From CAZPDM01 sp964585305 (GTDB lineage Bacteria; Planctomycetota; Uabimicrobiia; Uabimicrobiales; JABWCH01): 34,351 nt of DNA. Made by a program: the position numbers and the translations under genes. Of this stretch, positions 7,365 to 15,576 are shown piece after piece. The notes beneath the pieces were generated by a model. The model had not been told where the DNA came from. It did no database searches and worked only from the letters and a program-made list of their open reading frames with translations. Location: contig CAZPDM010000043.1 in assembly GCA_964585305.1 (NCBI GenBank), forward strand, positions 1 to 34,351, written 5' to 3'. Positions within the stretch are counted from its first letter, which is position 1. The number at the start of each line of letters is the position of its first letter.

Positions 7365-9284
7365 CTAATGCATTTGTTGCAGCCATTCATCAATAACTTT
7401 GCTGCACTGGTAACTTTTTTGATGTTTGTCTAGCATGTCGGAACGTTGTTGTACGGAAGTTGCTTTTTTATAAGAATTCAAATATTCTTGGCTTTTTTGT
7501 GCTAATTGTTGAGAAATTTCATTTAGGAATAATCGAGTTTTTAGCCATAATTCAAGATCATGATACCGTTGACTTTTATCCATACATCCTTGGGTAAATA
7601 AAATTTTGAGATGGGGATAAAGTTTTTGTAAACTTAGGTGATCTATTTGATCTACTGTTGATGTCAAAGCAGTTTTTACAATATACTGTCTTGCTTGCCC
7701 TAATGGAGTGTTTGATTGTTGTTTGAGTGCTTGCAAACGTGTATCTCGGCTGGTAACTTCATCGAACTCTTTTTCATAATATTCTTTGGGCCAAAGTTCT
7801 TTAATCTTATCCAGTTTGCTTTGAGCTTCATCATAATTTAAATTTGCAACAGCCAGATCAACTTCATCTAAAAGTTTGCAAGCAGTTGTAAAATCTTCAA
7901 CAGCTTTTTTCTGTTGAATAGACTTTTCATAAAGTTCTTCAACATCTTTTAAGGCGCGATTTAGACTAATACTTTCTTCATCTCCTAAATCTCTAATAAA
8001 CTGCTGAGCTGATTTTATAGCAATCAAAGCAGATGGAAGCTCTTTCTTTTGAAGATATTCTTTCGCTTGCTCTAATCTGATTGTAATTATTCGTTTGGAT
8101 TCTTGTATTTTTTTCAGCTTGATATTCTGTGGAGTAATTTCTTGTGCTTCACGTTCTGCAATTTCCGCATCCGCGACCACAATAGTTTCAAATTCTTCCA
8201 TATCTTCCATGTTATTTACATTACATATCGCATCATTAAATTTAGCATTTCTTTGAACAACTATTATTTTTCTGAAAAATGCAAATGTAATACCTTCTAC
8301 AGTTTTTGCAATACTTAAAAAAATTGGCCGACATCGTTCATCATTGATAATGAACTCTCCAGTTGTATTAGTTGTTCCTAGATAATCTTTATTATCTGTA
8401 GAAAATTCCTGGTAACTAACAAAAATAGAAAAACCACTTTGAGATTTTTGTTCTTGATTTACAAGACGAAATTTTTGCATACCACCAGTAAAATATATTT
8501 GAGAAACTTTCAAACCAGGTTGAATTAGTTGGTTTCCAGTGTATTCTGCAGTTGCGATACAAAAATTTTCTATAAATGAGACTTCTTTCAAAGTTATAAT
8601 AGAATCAATCAATCGCCTATTTTGCTGAAATACCCAAAAGCAATCTCCTGATTTAATTGCTTTTGTTGTTTGTAAATCTTCGCTAGAGCCACGAAATACA
8701 ATTGTCCAAAGACGTTCACTTACATTGTTAGAAATAGACTGAAAAATATAGCCTTCGCATCCTAATAGAGCCAGAAACGAGTCCGCGCTTTTTGAAATAA
8801 TTTCTGAAATATTAACAGACTGCATAACAATAGTAGGACTCCAACGACCTGTACGAAGATCCAAATAACGTAATTGGGCATATTGTTCACCTTCTGAGAT
8901 GATCAAACTTGCAATAATTTCATATTGTTCGTGTTTTTCAAAAAAATCAGAAGGTAATGATTGTAAATCTGAAATATTCTGAAGATCATAAGCCAATTGA
9001 AGATCATAACAAAAATCTAAATCTAATAACTTTTCTTGGCCTAATGGAAGCAAGTTTTGCCATTGAGATTGTAATGTATATTCAATCAATTGCTTTTCAG
9101 GGCTATCAAAAATAGCATAATATAATCGAATGCGATAAGGAGAAACAATTTTCGCATACCAACTTTCGCTTCGTATTTTTTCAAGGGATATTTTATTTTG
9201 GGGTAAAGGATCCGCAAATACTTGCAAAGAAAAAATTATAGTAATAAAGATTAGGCTCAAAGATTTATAGCATTTTTCTAACAC
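7365..9284 (-). CDS. Secreted protein with C-terminal helical repeat/coiled-coil region
   Basis: Function unknown. The 639-residue product starts at GTG 9284, preceded by AAAGGATA at good spacing, and has a signal peptide (basic MLEKCYK, hydrophobic core, likely cleavage after VFA before DPLP). Residues ~30-380 look beta-rich and may form a propeller-like or repeat fold; I could not assign a family. Residues ~395-520 are strongly helical and charged (KLKKIQESKR, EQAKEYLQKKELPSALIAIKSAQQF), resembling TPR or coiled-coil helices. Its stop overlaps the ribosome binding site of the large membrane protein downstream, which implies translational coupling and a shared envelope function. A good promoter lies 50-80 bases upstream. 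Confidence 0.7.
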   Translation of the reverse strand: MLEKCYKSLSLIFITIIFSLQVFADPLPQNKISLEKIRSESWYAKIVSPYRIRLYYAIFDSPEKQLIEYTLQSQWQNLLPLGQEKLLDLDFCYDLQLAYDLQNISDLQSLPSDFFEKHEQYEIIASLIISEGEQYAQLRYLDLRTGRWSPTIVMQSVNISEIISKSADSFLALLGCEGYIFQSISNNVSERLWTIVFRGSSEDLQTTKAIKSGDCFWVFQQNRRLIDSIITLKEVSFIENFCIATAEYTGNQLIQPGLKVSQIYFTGGMQKFRLVNQEQKSQSGFSIFVSYQEFSTDNKDYLGTTNTTGEFIINDERCRPIFLSIAKTVEGITFAFFRKIIVVQRNAKFNDAICNVNNMEDMEEFETIVVADAEIAEREAQEITPQNIKLKKIQESKRIITIRLEQAKEYLQKKELPSALIAIKSAQQFIRDLGDEESISLNRALKDVEELYEKSIQQKKAVEDFTTACKLLDEVDLAVANLNYDEAQSKLDKIKELWPKEYYEKEFDEVTSRDTRLQALKQQSNTPLGQARQYIVKTALTSTVDQIDHLSLQKLYPHLKILFTQGCMDKSQRYHDLELWLKTRLFLNEISQQLAQKSQEYLNSYKKATSVQQRSDMLDKHQKSYQCSKVIDEWLQQMH

Positions 9285-9332
9285 AGTAAATATCCTTTTT
9301 TCAAAAAAAAGACATTAAGAAATATGAGCATC

Positions 9333-9361
9333 ATCATATTCTAACTAAAAAAAAATTGCAA
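9333..9361 (-). promoter_or_regulatory. Sigma-70-type promoter for the secreted-protein gene
   Basis: On the minus strand TTGCAA (9356-9361) and TATGAT (9333-9338) are separated by 17 bases that include a T tract. The position suits a start site about 40 bases upstream of the GTG at 9284. It implies that the secreted protein and membrane protein genes can be transcribed separately from rho. Confidence 0.6.
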
Positions 9362-9426
9362 GATATTTTGATCTTATTAGAGTTGATGATGTTATCTTTA
9401 ATATAACAAATACGCAAAATATTTTT

Positions 9427-10851
9427 CTAATGTTTGTTTGTAATATGTATTTTTTTGTTTATGCTGGCTAGAAATTCTGCATTATTACTAGTTTGTTCTA
9501 TTTTTTCCTTTAACCATTCTATAGCTTTAGGTAATGAATCAAACTTTTCGTGAAGGAATTTTCTTAAAAGGTGCAAGTTTTTTAACTCTTCGGAAGATAT
9601 AAAAATATCTTCTTTCAACGTATTACATTCAGAAATTTCAAAAGCTGGAAATATATAACGGTTTGCCAATTGAGAACTCAAATAAATTTCCACGTTTGCT
9701 GCTTCTTGAAATCCTTCCAAAATGCTTGTGTACATACTGTTATCGGATAATGTAGAAAGAGTTGCTAGAATGGTAAGGCTTCCGCCTTGTTCAATATTAC
9801 GTGCTGCACCTAAAATTTGTTTAGTTTTTTGTAATGCTGCAGGATCGATTCTGCCGTTGCTATATTTATCAGGGTTTTGTTCTTCATCATGGTAAGCGCA
9901 TCCTAATTTTGTAATAGAATCCATCAAAATAACAACATCTTTCTTATATTCTACCATACGCTTGGCTTTTTCTACTGCGATTTCTGCAACTTGAATATGT
10001 CGGATGGCAGGCTCGTCAAAGGTAGTACCAATCACTTCTGCTTTAACTGTACGCTGCATATCAGTAATTTCTTCTGGACGTTCGCTAATAAGCAATATAA
10101 TCAAATAAATCTCTGGATGATTTTGAGCAATTGCATTGGCTAATTTTTTTATCAAACTTGTCTTGCCAGCATGAGGTGGTGCTACAATCAATCCACGTTG
10201 TCCTTTTGCAAGAGGAGCAACAATTTCTAGCATTCGCATATCTATTTCATTTGGAGTTGTTTCTAAAATAATACGCTGTTGAGGATGAATCGGAGTTAAA
10301 TCATTAAAAAAAGTTGTTTCTGCTAATTTTTCAGGATTCTCAGCATTCACAGCTTCTACTTTTAAGAGAGCAAAATATCTTTCATTATCTTTAGGAGAGC
10401 GAATTTGGCCGGAAATTACAGCACCCGTACGAATGCCAAAGCGACGAATTTGAGAAGGAGATATGTAAATGTCATCAGGGCAGGGTAAATAGTTATATTC
10501 TGGGGAGCGTAAAAAGCCAAAACCATCAGGAAGAATTTCTACTACTCCTTCGCCATACATAACACTATTTTGCTTGACACGTTCTTTTAATATTTTAAAG
10601 ATTAAGTCTTGTTTTTTTAATCCTAAAAAATCTTTAACCCCTTCTGATTTTGCAATGGTTACTAACTTAGTAATATTCATTCGCTGTAAATCTGATAAAT
10701 ATAAATCTGGCTCAGAATGTGTACAAGTTGCATCAGATTCTGCTTCTTCATCTTCTTGATATTCAAGAATATTTTCTCGAAATTCGCGTTCTTTATCTTT
10801 AATTTCTTGCATCTTTTCTTCAATAGAAGCTGTCTTTTTTTTAGGAGCCAT
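9427..10851 (-). CDS. rho: Transcription termination factor Rho (divergent)
   Basis: Hexameric RNA helicase that ends transcription. The 474-residue protein begins at ATG 10851 (MAPKKK), with AAGGAA 6 bases upstream; the longer frame to 10926 lacks such a site. An acidic, charged N-terminus (1-50) is followed by a Rho-N helical motif (~57-90) and a cold-shock-type RNA-binding domain (EGVVEILPDGFGFLR, ~101-115). The ATPase domain has P-loop APPHAGKTSL (~224-233), ERPEEITDMQR, FDEPAIRHIQVAE and Walker B VVILMDSI. Several positions depart from the consensus I recall: DSITKLGCAYH for DSITRLARAYN, SERPEE for DERPEE, and CNTLKE for SGTRKE near the C-terminus. The gene follows coaE, as in Chlamydiae. 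Confidence 0.93.
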   Translation of the reverse strand: MAPKKKTASIEEKMQEIKDKEREFRENILEYQEDEEAESDATCTHSEPDLYLSDLQRMNITKLVTIAKSEGVKDFLGLKKQDLIFKILKERVKQNSVMYGEGVVEILPDGFGFLRSPEYNYLPCPDDIYISPSQIRRFGIRTGAVISGQIRSPKDNERYFALLKVEAVNAENPEKLAETTFFNDLTPIHPQQRIILETTPNEIDMRMLEIVAPLAKGQRGLIVAPPHAGKTSLIKKLANAIAQNHPEIYLIILLISERPEEITDMQRTVKAEVIGTTFDEPAIRHIQVAEIAVEKAKRMVEYKKDVVILMDSITKLGCAYHDEEQNPDKYSNGRIDPAALQKTKQILGAARNIEQGGSLTILATLSTLSDNSMYTSILEGFQEAANVEIYLSSQLANRYIFPAFEISECNTLKEDIFISSEELKNLHLLRKFLHEKFDSLPKAIEWLKEKIEQTSNNAEFLASINKKIHITNKH

Positions 10852-10876
10852 AGAAATTCCTTTTTTTATAAAACAT

Positions 10877-10914
10877 ACACGGCACACCATATTTTTGCTA
10901 ACGGCATGCCGTGT
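10877..10914. promoter_or_regulatory. Inverted repeat in the rho leader
   Basis: ACACGGCA (10877-10884) and TGCCGTGT (10907-10914) are perfectly complementary and unusually GC-rich for this sequence. The right arm also overlaps a compact palindrome ACGGCATGCCGT (10901-10912). It lies between the coaE stop and the rho ribosome binding site. In the plus direction it is followed by seven T residues; in the minus (coding) direction by ATGTTTTATAAA. It could act as an attenuator or processing site ahead of rho. Confidence 0.45.
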
Positions 10915-10935
10915 TTTTTTGAGCATAAAAAATTA

Positions 10936-11565
10936 TTATTTTTCAACAATATTTTTCCAAATTGATTGTACTGCTGCTCTTGTTTCGTCGATATTTCCAT
11001 GATTCGGAACCACATATTGACAAGCTGATTTTTTTTGTAAAATATCAGCCTGAAATTTTTCGCGATTTGAAATTTCGTTTTTGGACCAATTACGTTGGCT
11101 GGCCGCACGAAATTGTCGAATCTCTGATGTTGCATCTACAAAAATAAGGTAATCACAAATTTTATACCATCCTGATTCCCATAAAAGAGGAACATCCAAT
11201 ATAGCAAAATTTTTATTATTCTTTCCTAGTTTATAGAGATTTTCTTGAATATTTTGGCAAACAATAGGATGAATAATTTTTTCTAATTTTTTTAAAGATT
11301 CTGGCTGGGAAAAAACAATTCGCGCTATTTTTTTTCTTTGAATTTGTCCATTTTCTATAATGGAGTTTCCAAAAAGATCAAGAATTTGAGTTTGAACGCT
11401 AGATTCTTGCAAGCATTGATTAGCAATTTGATCAGCATCCATTCTTATAACACCTAATTCTTCAAACATTTTTGCAACAGTACTTTTTCCCGCGCAAATT
11501 CCTCCCATAATGCCTAGAATAACTAAATTTTTTTTTATTTCAGGAGGTAAATAAATTTCAGACAT
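10936..11565 (-). CDS. coaE: Dephospho-CoA kinase
   Basis: Catalyses the last step of coenzyme A synthesis, ATP-dependent 3'-phosphorylation of dephospho-CoA, in the cytoplasm. The 209-residue product has P-loop GGICAGKST (21-29, usually GGIGSGKS), the substrate-binding MDADQIAN region, the lid segment with IHPIVCQNIQ, and PLLWESGWYKICDYLIFVDA. The length is normal. ATG 11565 (MSEIYL) is preceded by AGGGGA; the ORF extends to 11634 through the intergenic direct repeat, but that extension has no initiation signal. It lies between polA and rho, an order I recall from Chlamydia. Confidence 0.92.
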   Translation of the reverse strand: MSEIYLPPEIKKNLVILGIMGGICAGKSTVAKMFEELGVIRMDADQIANQCLQESSVQTQILDLFGNSIIENGQIQRKKIARIVFSQPESLKKLEKIIHPIVCQNIQENLYKLGKNNKNFAILDVPLLWESGWYKICDYLIFVDATSEIRQFRAASQRNWSKNEISNREKFQADILQKKSACQYVVPNHGNIDETRAAVQSIWKNIVEK

Positions 11566-11586
11566 TTTTTCCCCTATTTTATTTTT

Positions 11587-11674
11587 TTTAACGAAAAATA
11601 CTTTGTTGATTAACCTTTGATTGAGTACAATCAAAGGCCTTTAGTCTTTAACGAAAAATACTTTGTTGATTAAC
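11587..11674. repeat. 28-bp exact direct repeats flanking a perfect stem-loop
   Basis: The 28-base sequence starting TTTAACGAAAAATAC and ending GTTGATTAAC occurs at 11587-11614 and again at 11647-11674, exactly 60 bases apart. Between the copies is CCTTTGATTG-AGTA-CAATCAAAGG (11614-11637), a perfect 10-bp stem with a 4-base loop. The unit fills almost all of the polA-coaE intergenic region. It could be an operator pair, a small mobile-element scar or a replication-slippage product. Confidence 0.8.
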
Positions 11675-11678
11675 TGTC

Positions 11679-14369
11679 TTAAGCATGTGCTTGTGCCCAA
11701 TCTGTGCCAGAAGCAACATTTACTTTCACAGTAACACCTAAAATACTACCAGCTTTTAGCATTTGAGTCTTAACAATATCAGTTACTTCTGCAACATATT
11801 TTTTTTCCGATTCAATCAATAATTCATCATGTATTTGCAATAGTATTCTAAAGGGGATATTTGTTTGTCTACGTTCTTCCACAATATAGATCATCGCTTG
11901 CTTCACAATATCTGCCACAGAACCTTGCATGACAGTATTGAAAGCCATACGTTCCGCCATTTTACGTAGATTGTGATCTTCGGAAATAATTTCAGGAATA
12001 TAACGCTTTCGTCCTCCAATTGTTCCTACAAAAAGAATACGACGAGTTTCTTCTAATACCTCCTCCATAAACCCGCGGACATGGCTAAACTTCTGAAAGT
12101 AACTTGTAATAAATTCTTGGGCCTGTCGAATAGGAATATTTAATTCTTTAGAAAGACCAAAAGCAGATTGACCATAAATAATTCCAAAATTCACAGCCTT
12201 TGCAATTCGTCTTTGTTGTGAGGAAACTTGTCCTTGCGGAATATTAAAAAGCAATGCCGCAGTCGCAGAATGAATATCTTTATCGTGTTCAAAAGCATCT
12301 ACCATATAGGGATCTTGGCAAAAAGAAGCTAAAACACGTAATTCAATCTGAGAATAATCGCCTGCTATCAAAACATGTCCAGGAGAAGCAATAAAAGCCT
12401 GCCGAATTTTTTCTCCATCTTCTTGACGAATAGGAATATTTTGTAAATTAGGATTAGAAGAAGAAATTCTGCCAGTAGCAGTTCCTGTTTGATGCAATGT
12501 TGTATGAATCCGATTATTCTTATCTATAGCTTTAGGAAATCCTTCCAAATAAGTATTAAGCAATTTAGAAATATGCCGATAGTCAAGTATTAAACTAGGA
12601 AGAGGATGTTTTTCTACAAGATTTTCTAATGTTTCTGCATCTGTTACATATCCAGTTTTATTTTTTTTTCCTTTTCCTAATTTTAGCTTATCAAACAAAA
12701 TTGCCCCCAATTGCTGAGAACTTAAAATAGTAAAAGATTCTCCTGCCAGAGAATAAATTTCCTTTTGCAATTTTGCCAATTGATCTTGCAATTTACTAGC
12801 AAGATCCTTAAAAATAGCAAGATCAAGAGTAATCCCATTATATTCCATTTCTGCTAAAATTGGAATCAGGGGAAGCTCTAAAGTTTCTAAAAGGTCCTGC
12901 AAATTTTGTTCTTTCAACTTTACGCGAAATGTTTGAACAAGAAGATGTAGCAACTCCATAAATTGCGACCAATAAACAAGTCTTTTTTGCTGGCTATCTT
13001 CTGCATCTTCCATAAATTCTGCAAAACCATCTTGTAAATCCTCATTACTTTTAGATTTAGGTAATACTGGAGCATGGCAAGCAAGATACTGAACGCAAAG
13101 ATCATTAAAGCTATATTCTTTTCCAGAAGAGCTTAATAAATAGCCTGCCAACATTGTATCTAATCCCAAAGGAGATAATTCGATCTTCCATTCAGCTAAA
13201 AATTTTAGAATGCTTTTTAGATCATGTCCGCTCTTTTTTCCTCCAGCAGAAAGACTTTTTTTTAAAATTTGAAAAATTTTTCTTTGCTCTAAAATCTTGC
13301 AATTTATATAAGCAACTTTTTTCTGCTCCCATAAAAAAGATATTCCTTGCAAAATTGATCCCGAAAAATCTAAAGCTAAAATAATTTCAGCTTGTTGCTC
13401 AAGTATTTTTGCTAGATTTTCTAATTCTTCTTGGTTTTGAATAACCCACATCACATTTGAAGAGGAAGGGGAGGATCTTTGAGAAGCTGAAGAGTCAGCT
13501 CCGGAAGGAATATTAGCAGATTTAAGTAAATCAGAAAGTAAACTATAAAAACCAAGTTTTTGGTAAATCGGAATGAGTTCTTGATAATTTGGTTTTTGCA
13601 GACTACATTTCTCTAATGATAAATCTATTGGAACATTACCATTTACTTTAAATAACTGGCGAGATAAAAATGCGGCATCACGATTATCTTCAAGGTATTT
13701 TCGTGTACTAGGAGGATGAACATTAGCAATATTTTCGTATAATAACTCTAATGTTGGCCATTGAGAAATAAGCCTCATAGCTCGTTTGGGACCAAGCCCA
13801 GGAACGCCTGGAATATTATCAGTATCATCACCAATAAGTGCAAAATATTCTGGCAATTGCTCAGGCTGCAAATGATATTTATCAAAAATTTCCTTACGTC
13901 CAATCAAACAATTTTTTTTAGAATCCCAAATACAAACATTATCCGAAATAAGCTGCCCCATATCTTTATCTGGTGTAACTAAGCACACATTCATTTTTTT
14001 TTCTGTACATATCTTGGTTACCGTAGCCATAATATCATCAGCTTCATAACCTTCTTGAGAAAAGATAGGAATATTTAATTTTTGAAGAATATCCTGAATG
14101 ATAGGAATTTGATACCGCAAATCATTTGGCATTGGCTTTCGATTTGCTTTATAATCTTCAAAAGAATCATGTCGAAAATTTTTCTTAGGCGTATCAAAAC
14201 AAACTGCAAGATATTGTGGTTGCTTTTCTTCAATAAGACGGTGCAGCATTTTGATAAAACCAAATACAGCATTACTTGGCATACCATCCGGACTATGTAA
14301 AGAAATAACACCATAAAATGCTTGATAGCTATATGCATGGCCATCAATAATATAAAAAGTTGAAGACAT
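11679..14369 (-). CDS. polA: DNA polymerase I (5' nuclease and polymerase; proofreading domain degenerate)
   Basis: The 896-residue enzyme fills gaps in repair and Okazaki-fragment processing. Residues 1-290 are the 5'-3' nuclease: FDTPKKNFRH, YEADDIMAT, VTPDKDMGQL and GDDTDNIPGVPGLGPKRA are all present. Residues ~305-480 correspond to the 3'-5' exonuclease, but its metal ligands are missing: the first motif reads ALDFSG instead of D-x-E, and the other Asp-containing motifs are not preserved, so proofreading is probably absent. The polymerase domain is intact: motif A DYSQIELRVLA (671-681), motif B RRIAKAVNFGIIYG (720-733), motif C QIHDELLIE (845-853). The start ATG 14369 has no clear ribosome binding site; the gene follows the Pro-rich ORF by 29 bases. 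Confidence 0.96.
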   Translation of the reverse strand: MSSTFYIIDGHAYSYQAFYGVISLHSPDGMPSNAVFGFIKMLHRLIEEKQPQYLAVCFDTPKKNFRHDSFEDYKANRKPMPNDLRYQIPIIQDILQKLNIPIFSQEGYEADDIMATVTKICTEKKMNVCLVTPDKDMGQLISDNVCIWDSKKNCLIGRKEIFDKYHLQPEQLPEYFALIGDDTDNIPGVPGLGPKRAMRLISQWPTLELLYENIANVHPPSTRKYLEDNRDAAFLSRQLFKVNGNVPIDLSLEKCSLQKPNYQELIPIYQKLGFYSLLSDLLKSANIPSGADSSASQRSSPSSSNVMWVIQNQEELENLAKILEQQAEIILALDFSGSILQGISFLWEQKKVAYINCKILEQRKIFQILKKSLSAGGKKSGHDLKSILKFLAEWKIELSPLGLDTMLAGYLLSSSGKEYSFNDLCVQYLACHAPVLPKSKSNEDLQDGFAEFMEDAEDSQQKRLVYWSQFMELLHLLVQTFRVKLKEQNLQDLLETLELPLIPILAEMEYNGITLDLAIFKDLASKLQDQLAKLQKEIYSLAGESFTILSSQQLGAILFDKLKLGKGKKNKTGYVTDAETLENLVEKHPLPSLILDYRHISKLLNTYLEGFPKAIDKNNRIHTTLHQTGTATGRISSSNPNLQNIPIRQEDGEKIRQAFIASPGHVLIAGDYSQIELRVLASFCQDPYMVDAFEHDKDIHSATAALLFNIPQGQVSSQQRRIAKAVNFGIIYGQSAFGLSKELNIPIRQAQEFITSYFQKFSHVRGFMEEVLEETRRILFVGTIGGRKRYIPEIISEDHNLRKMAERMAFNTVMQGSVADIVKQAMIYIVEERRQTNIPFRILLQIHDELLIESEKKYVAEVTDIVKTQMLKAGSILGVTVKVNVASGTDWAQAHA

Positions 14370-14398
14370 GTTTTTTTATATCTATTTTTTTGTAAAGA

Positions 14399-14647
14399 TT
14401 ATTTTTTCTTAGGACGTTGATACAAATCATCGTTTTTATCAGAACGAACAATAACATTTGCTGGTGGTGTATAACGAGGCGGAGGAGTCGGCTTTCCCTT
14501 AAATCCAGGATGTACTGGGCCGCTAAGAGGTTTTATTCTACGCCCTGGGACAATTGGTTTGCAAACAGGCTGCTCATTTGGAAAAGCATTATTTCCTACA
14601 TAGCGAGAAAAAGAAGAAGGTTCAGAAGAAGAGCCTTTTTTTCCCAT
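14399..14647 (-). CDS. Small basic Pro-rich protein of unknown function (82 aa)
   Basis: I do not recognise this protein. It begins at ATG 14647 (MGKKGSSSEPSSF), chosen because AAAGGAG sits at ideal distance; a longer frame to 14701 overlaps the preceding hairpin. Composition is Pro-, Lys- and Arg-rich, with stretches such as PGRRIKPLSGPVHPGFKGKP and PPPRYTPP, and no membrane segment, so it is probably disordered and could bind nucleic acid. It lies between the kinase gene and polA on the same strand. The strong translation signal and preserved frame support a real gene. Confidence 0.55.
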   Translation of the reverse strand: MGKKGSSSEPSSFSRYVGNNAFPNEQPVCKPIVPGRRIKPLSGPVHPGFKGKPTPPPRYTPPANVIVRSDKNDDLYQRPKKK

Positions 14648-14665
14648 AGCAAACTCCTTTATAAA

Positions 14666-14689
14666 TATGGGCACGATGCCGTGCCCATA
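14666..14689. promoter_or_regulatory. GC-rich perfect stem-loop ahead of the Pro-rich gene
   Basis: TATGGGCACG and CGTGCCCATA form a perfect 10-bp stem with loop ATGC (plus strand). It lies between the stop of the kinase gene (14695) and the AAAGGAG of the Pro-rich gene. There is no clear U tract in the coding direction (TTTATAAAGG follows), so a processing or attenuation element is as likely as a terminator. Confidence 0.5.
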
Positions 14690-14694
14690 AAGTT

Positions 14695-15279
14695 TTACCA
14701 TAAAACTAAATTGCTGCTTATACCAACTGTATAAGCCATCTTTTCAATATCTTGATAAAAATTATCAATTGTTGTATCATTAGTAATATAATAATCGCAT
14801 AATGCAATTGGACCGCCTTTTTCAAGATCTTGGATTTCTGCAAAATCTCGTTTTTCAGCAGCTTCATAGCTAAGGGAGCGATAATCACGGTTTAATAGTC
14901 TTTGGTAACGATTTTTGCGCAAAGAAATTACTGATACTAAAATAATCTCCGCAATATTTTGCTCACGAAGTACAATGTATTCACTCCAACTATATAGTCC
15001 ATCAATCAGAATAATATCGTTACTACAAAGCAATTCTTTAATTTTAGGTAAAGAAAGTTTTGCATACGCGGCCATACCATGTTCTTTTCGAAGTTCTTTT
15101 CTTACAAGTTTTTCGTTTTCTTGTCCTTCTGGTAAATTGCGGCGATGTATCTCTTCAATTGTAATATTTCCGAAATGAATATAGGGGAGTTTATAATGTT
15201 CTTTTAAGTATTGAACAACCGTAGATTTTCCACTGCCTGGCATTCCGACAATAGCAACAATTTTTTTATTCTTTTCCAT
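14695..15279 (-). CDS. P-loop nucleotide kinase of the UPF0200 type
   Basis: A 194-residue predicted ATP-dependent small-molecule kinase of the adenylate-kinase/CoaE fold. The P-loop GMPGSGKST is at 12-20, followed by YIHFGNITIEEIHRRNL, a KELRKEHGMAAYAKLSLPKI segment, IILIDGLYSWSEY (Walker B region) and RYQRLLNRDYRS...KRDFAEI. These match, from memory, the UPF0200 family best known from archaea, where substrate is unknown. The start ATG 15279 gives MEKNKKIVAI; GGAGG lies 13 bases upstream, somewhat far. The frame continues to 15402 without a better start. First gene of the minus-strand run that includes polA. Confidence 0.75.
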   Translation of the reverse strand: MEKNKKIVAIVGMPGSGKSTVVQYLKEHYKLPYIHFGNITIEEIHRRNLPEGQENEKLVRKELRKEHGMAAYAKLSLPKIKELLCSNDIILIDGLYSWSEYIVLREQNIAEIILVSVISLRKNRYQRLLNRDYRSLSYEAAEKRDFAEIQDLEKGGPIALCDYYITNDTTIDNFYQDIEKMAYTVGISSNLVLW

Positions 15280-15547
15280 TAAACTACAATTGCCTCCAGC
15301 AAAATAGTATTGTACCCAAGCCGTTGATAACAATTTCAACCAACAACCAGGATAGTTGTTTTTATTCGTTTCGTAGTTTAACGGAAATTTTTTTTCTTGC
15401 AAGAAATTTCAAAGAGTTTTTAATAAAAAATTTTTAACAACTTATTATGCAATAACTTAAATTTTTTATGAATATATCTTTCTTTCTTAATTACTATTAA
15501 GATACCAAAATATTTATAATAAAAATAAACAAAAACAAATATTTAGA

Positions 15548-15576
15548 TTGACAAACTTTTTATTCTTCGATATAAG
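15548..15576 (+). promoter_or_regulatory. Sigma-70-type promoter upstream of the DUF11 gene
   Basis: TTGACA (15548-15553), 17-base spacer, TATAAG (15571-15576). The -35 is a perfect consensus. It would give a leader of about 275 bases before the DUF11 start, containing two inverted repeats. Confidence 0.6.

Noticed and set aside
10866..11135. 89-codon minus-strand ORF overlapping coaE and the rho leader
   Set aside because: It is out of frame with coaE and has no initiation signal; coaE explains the conserved sequence.
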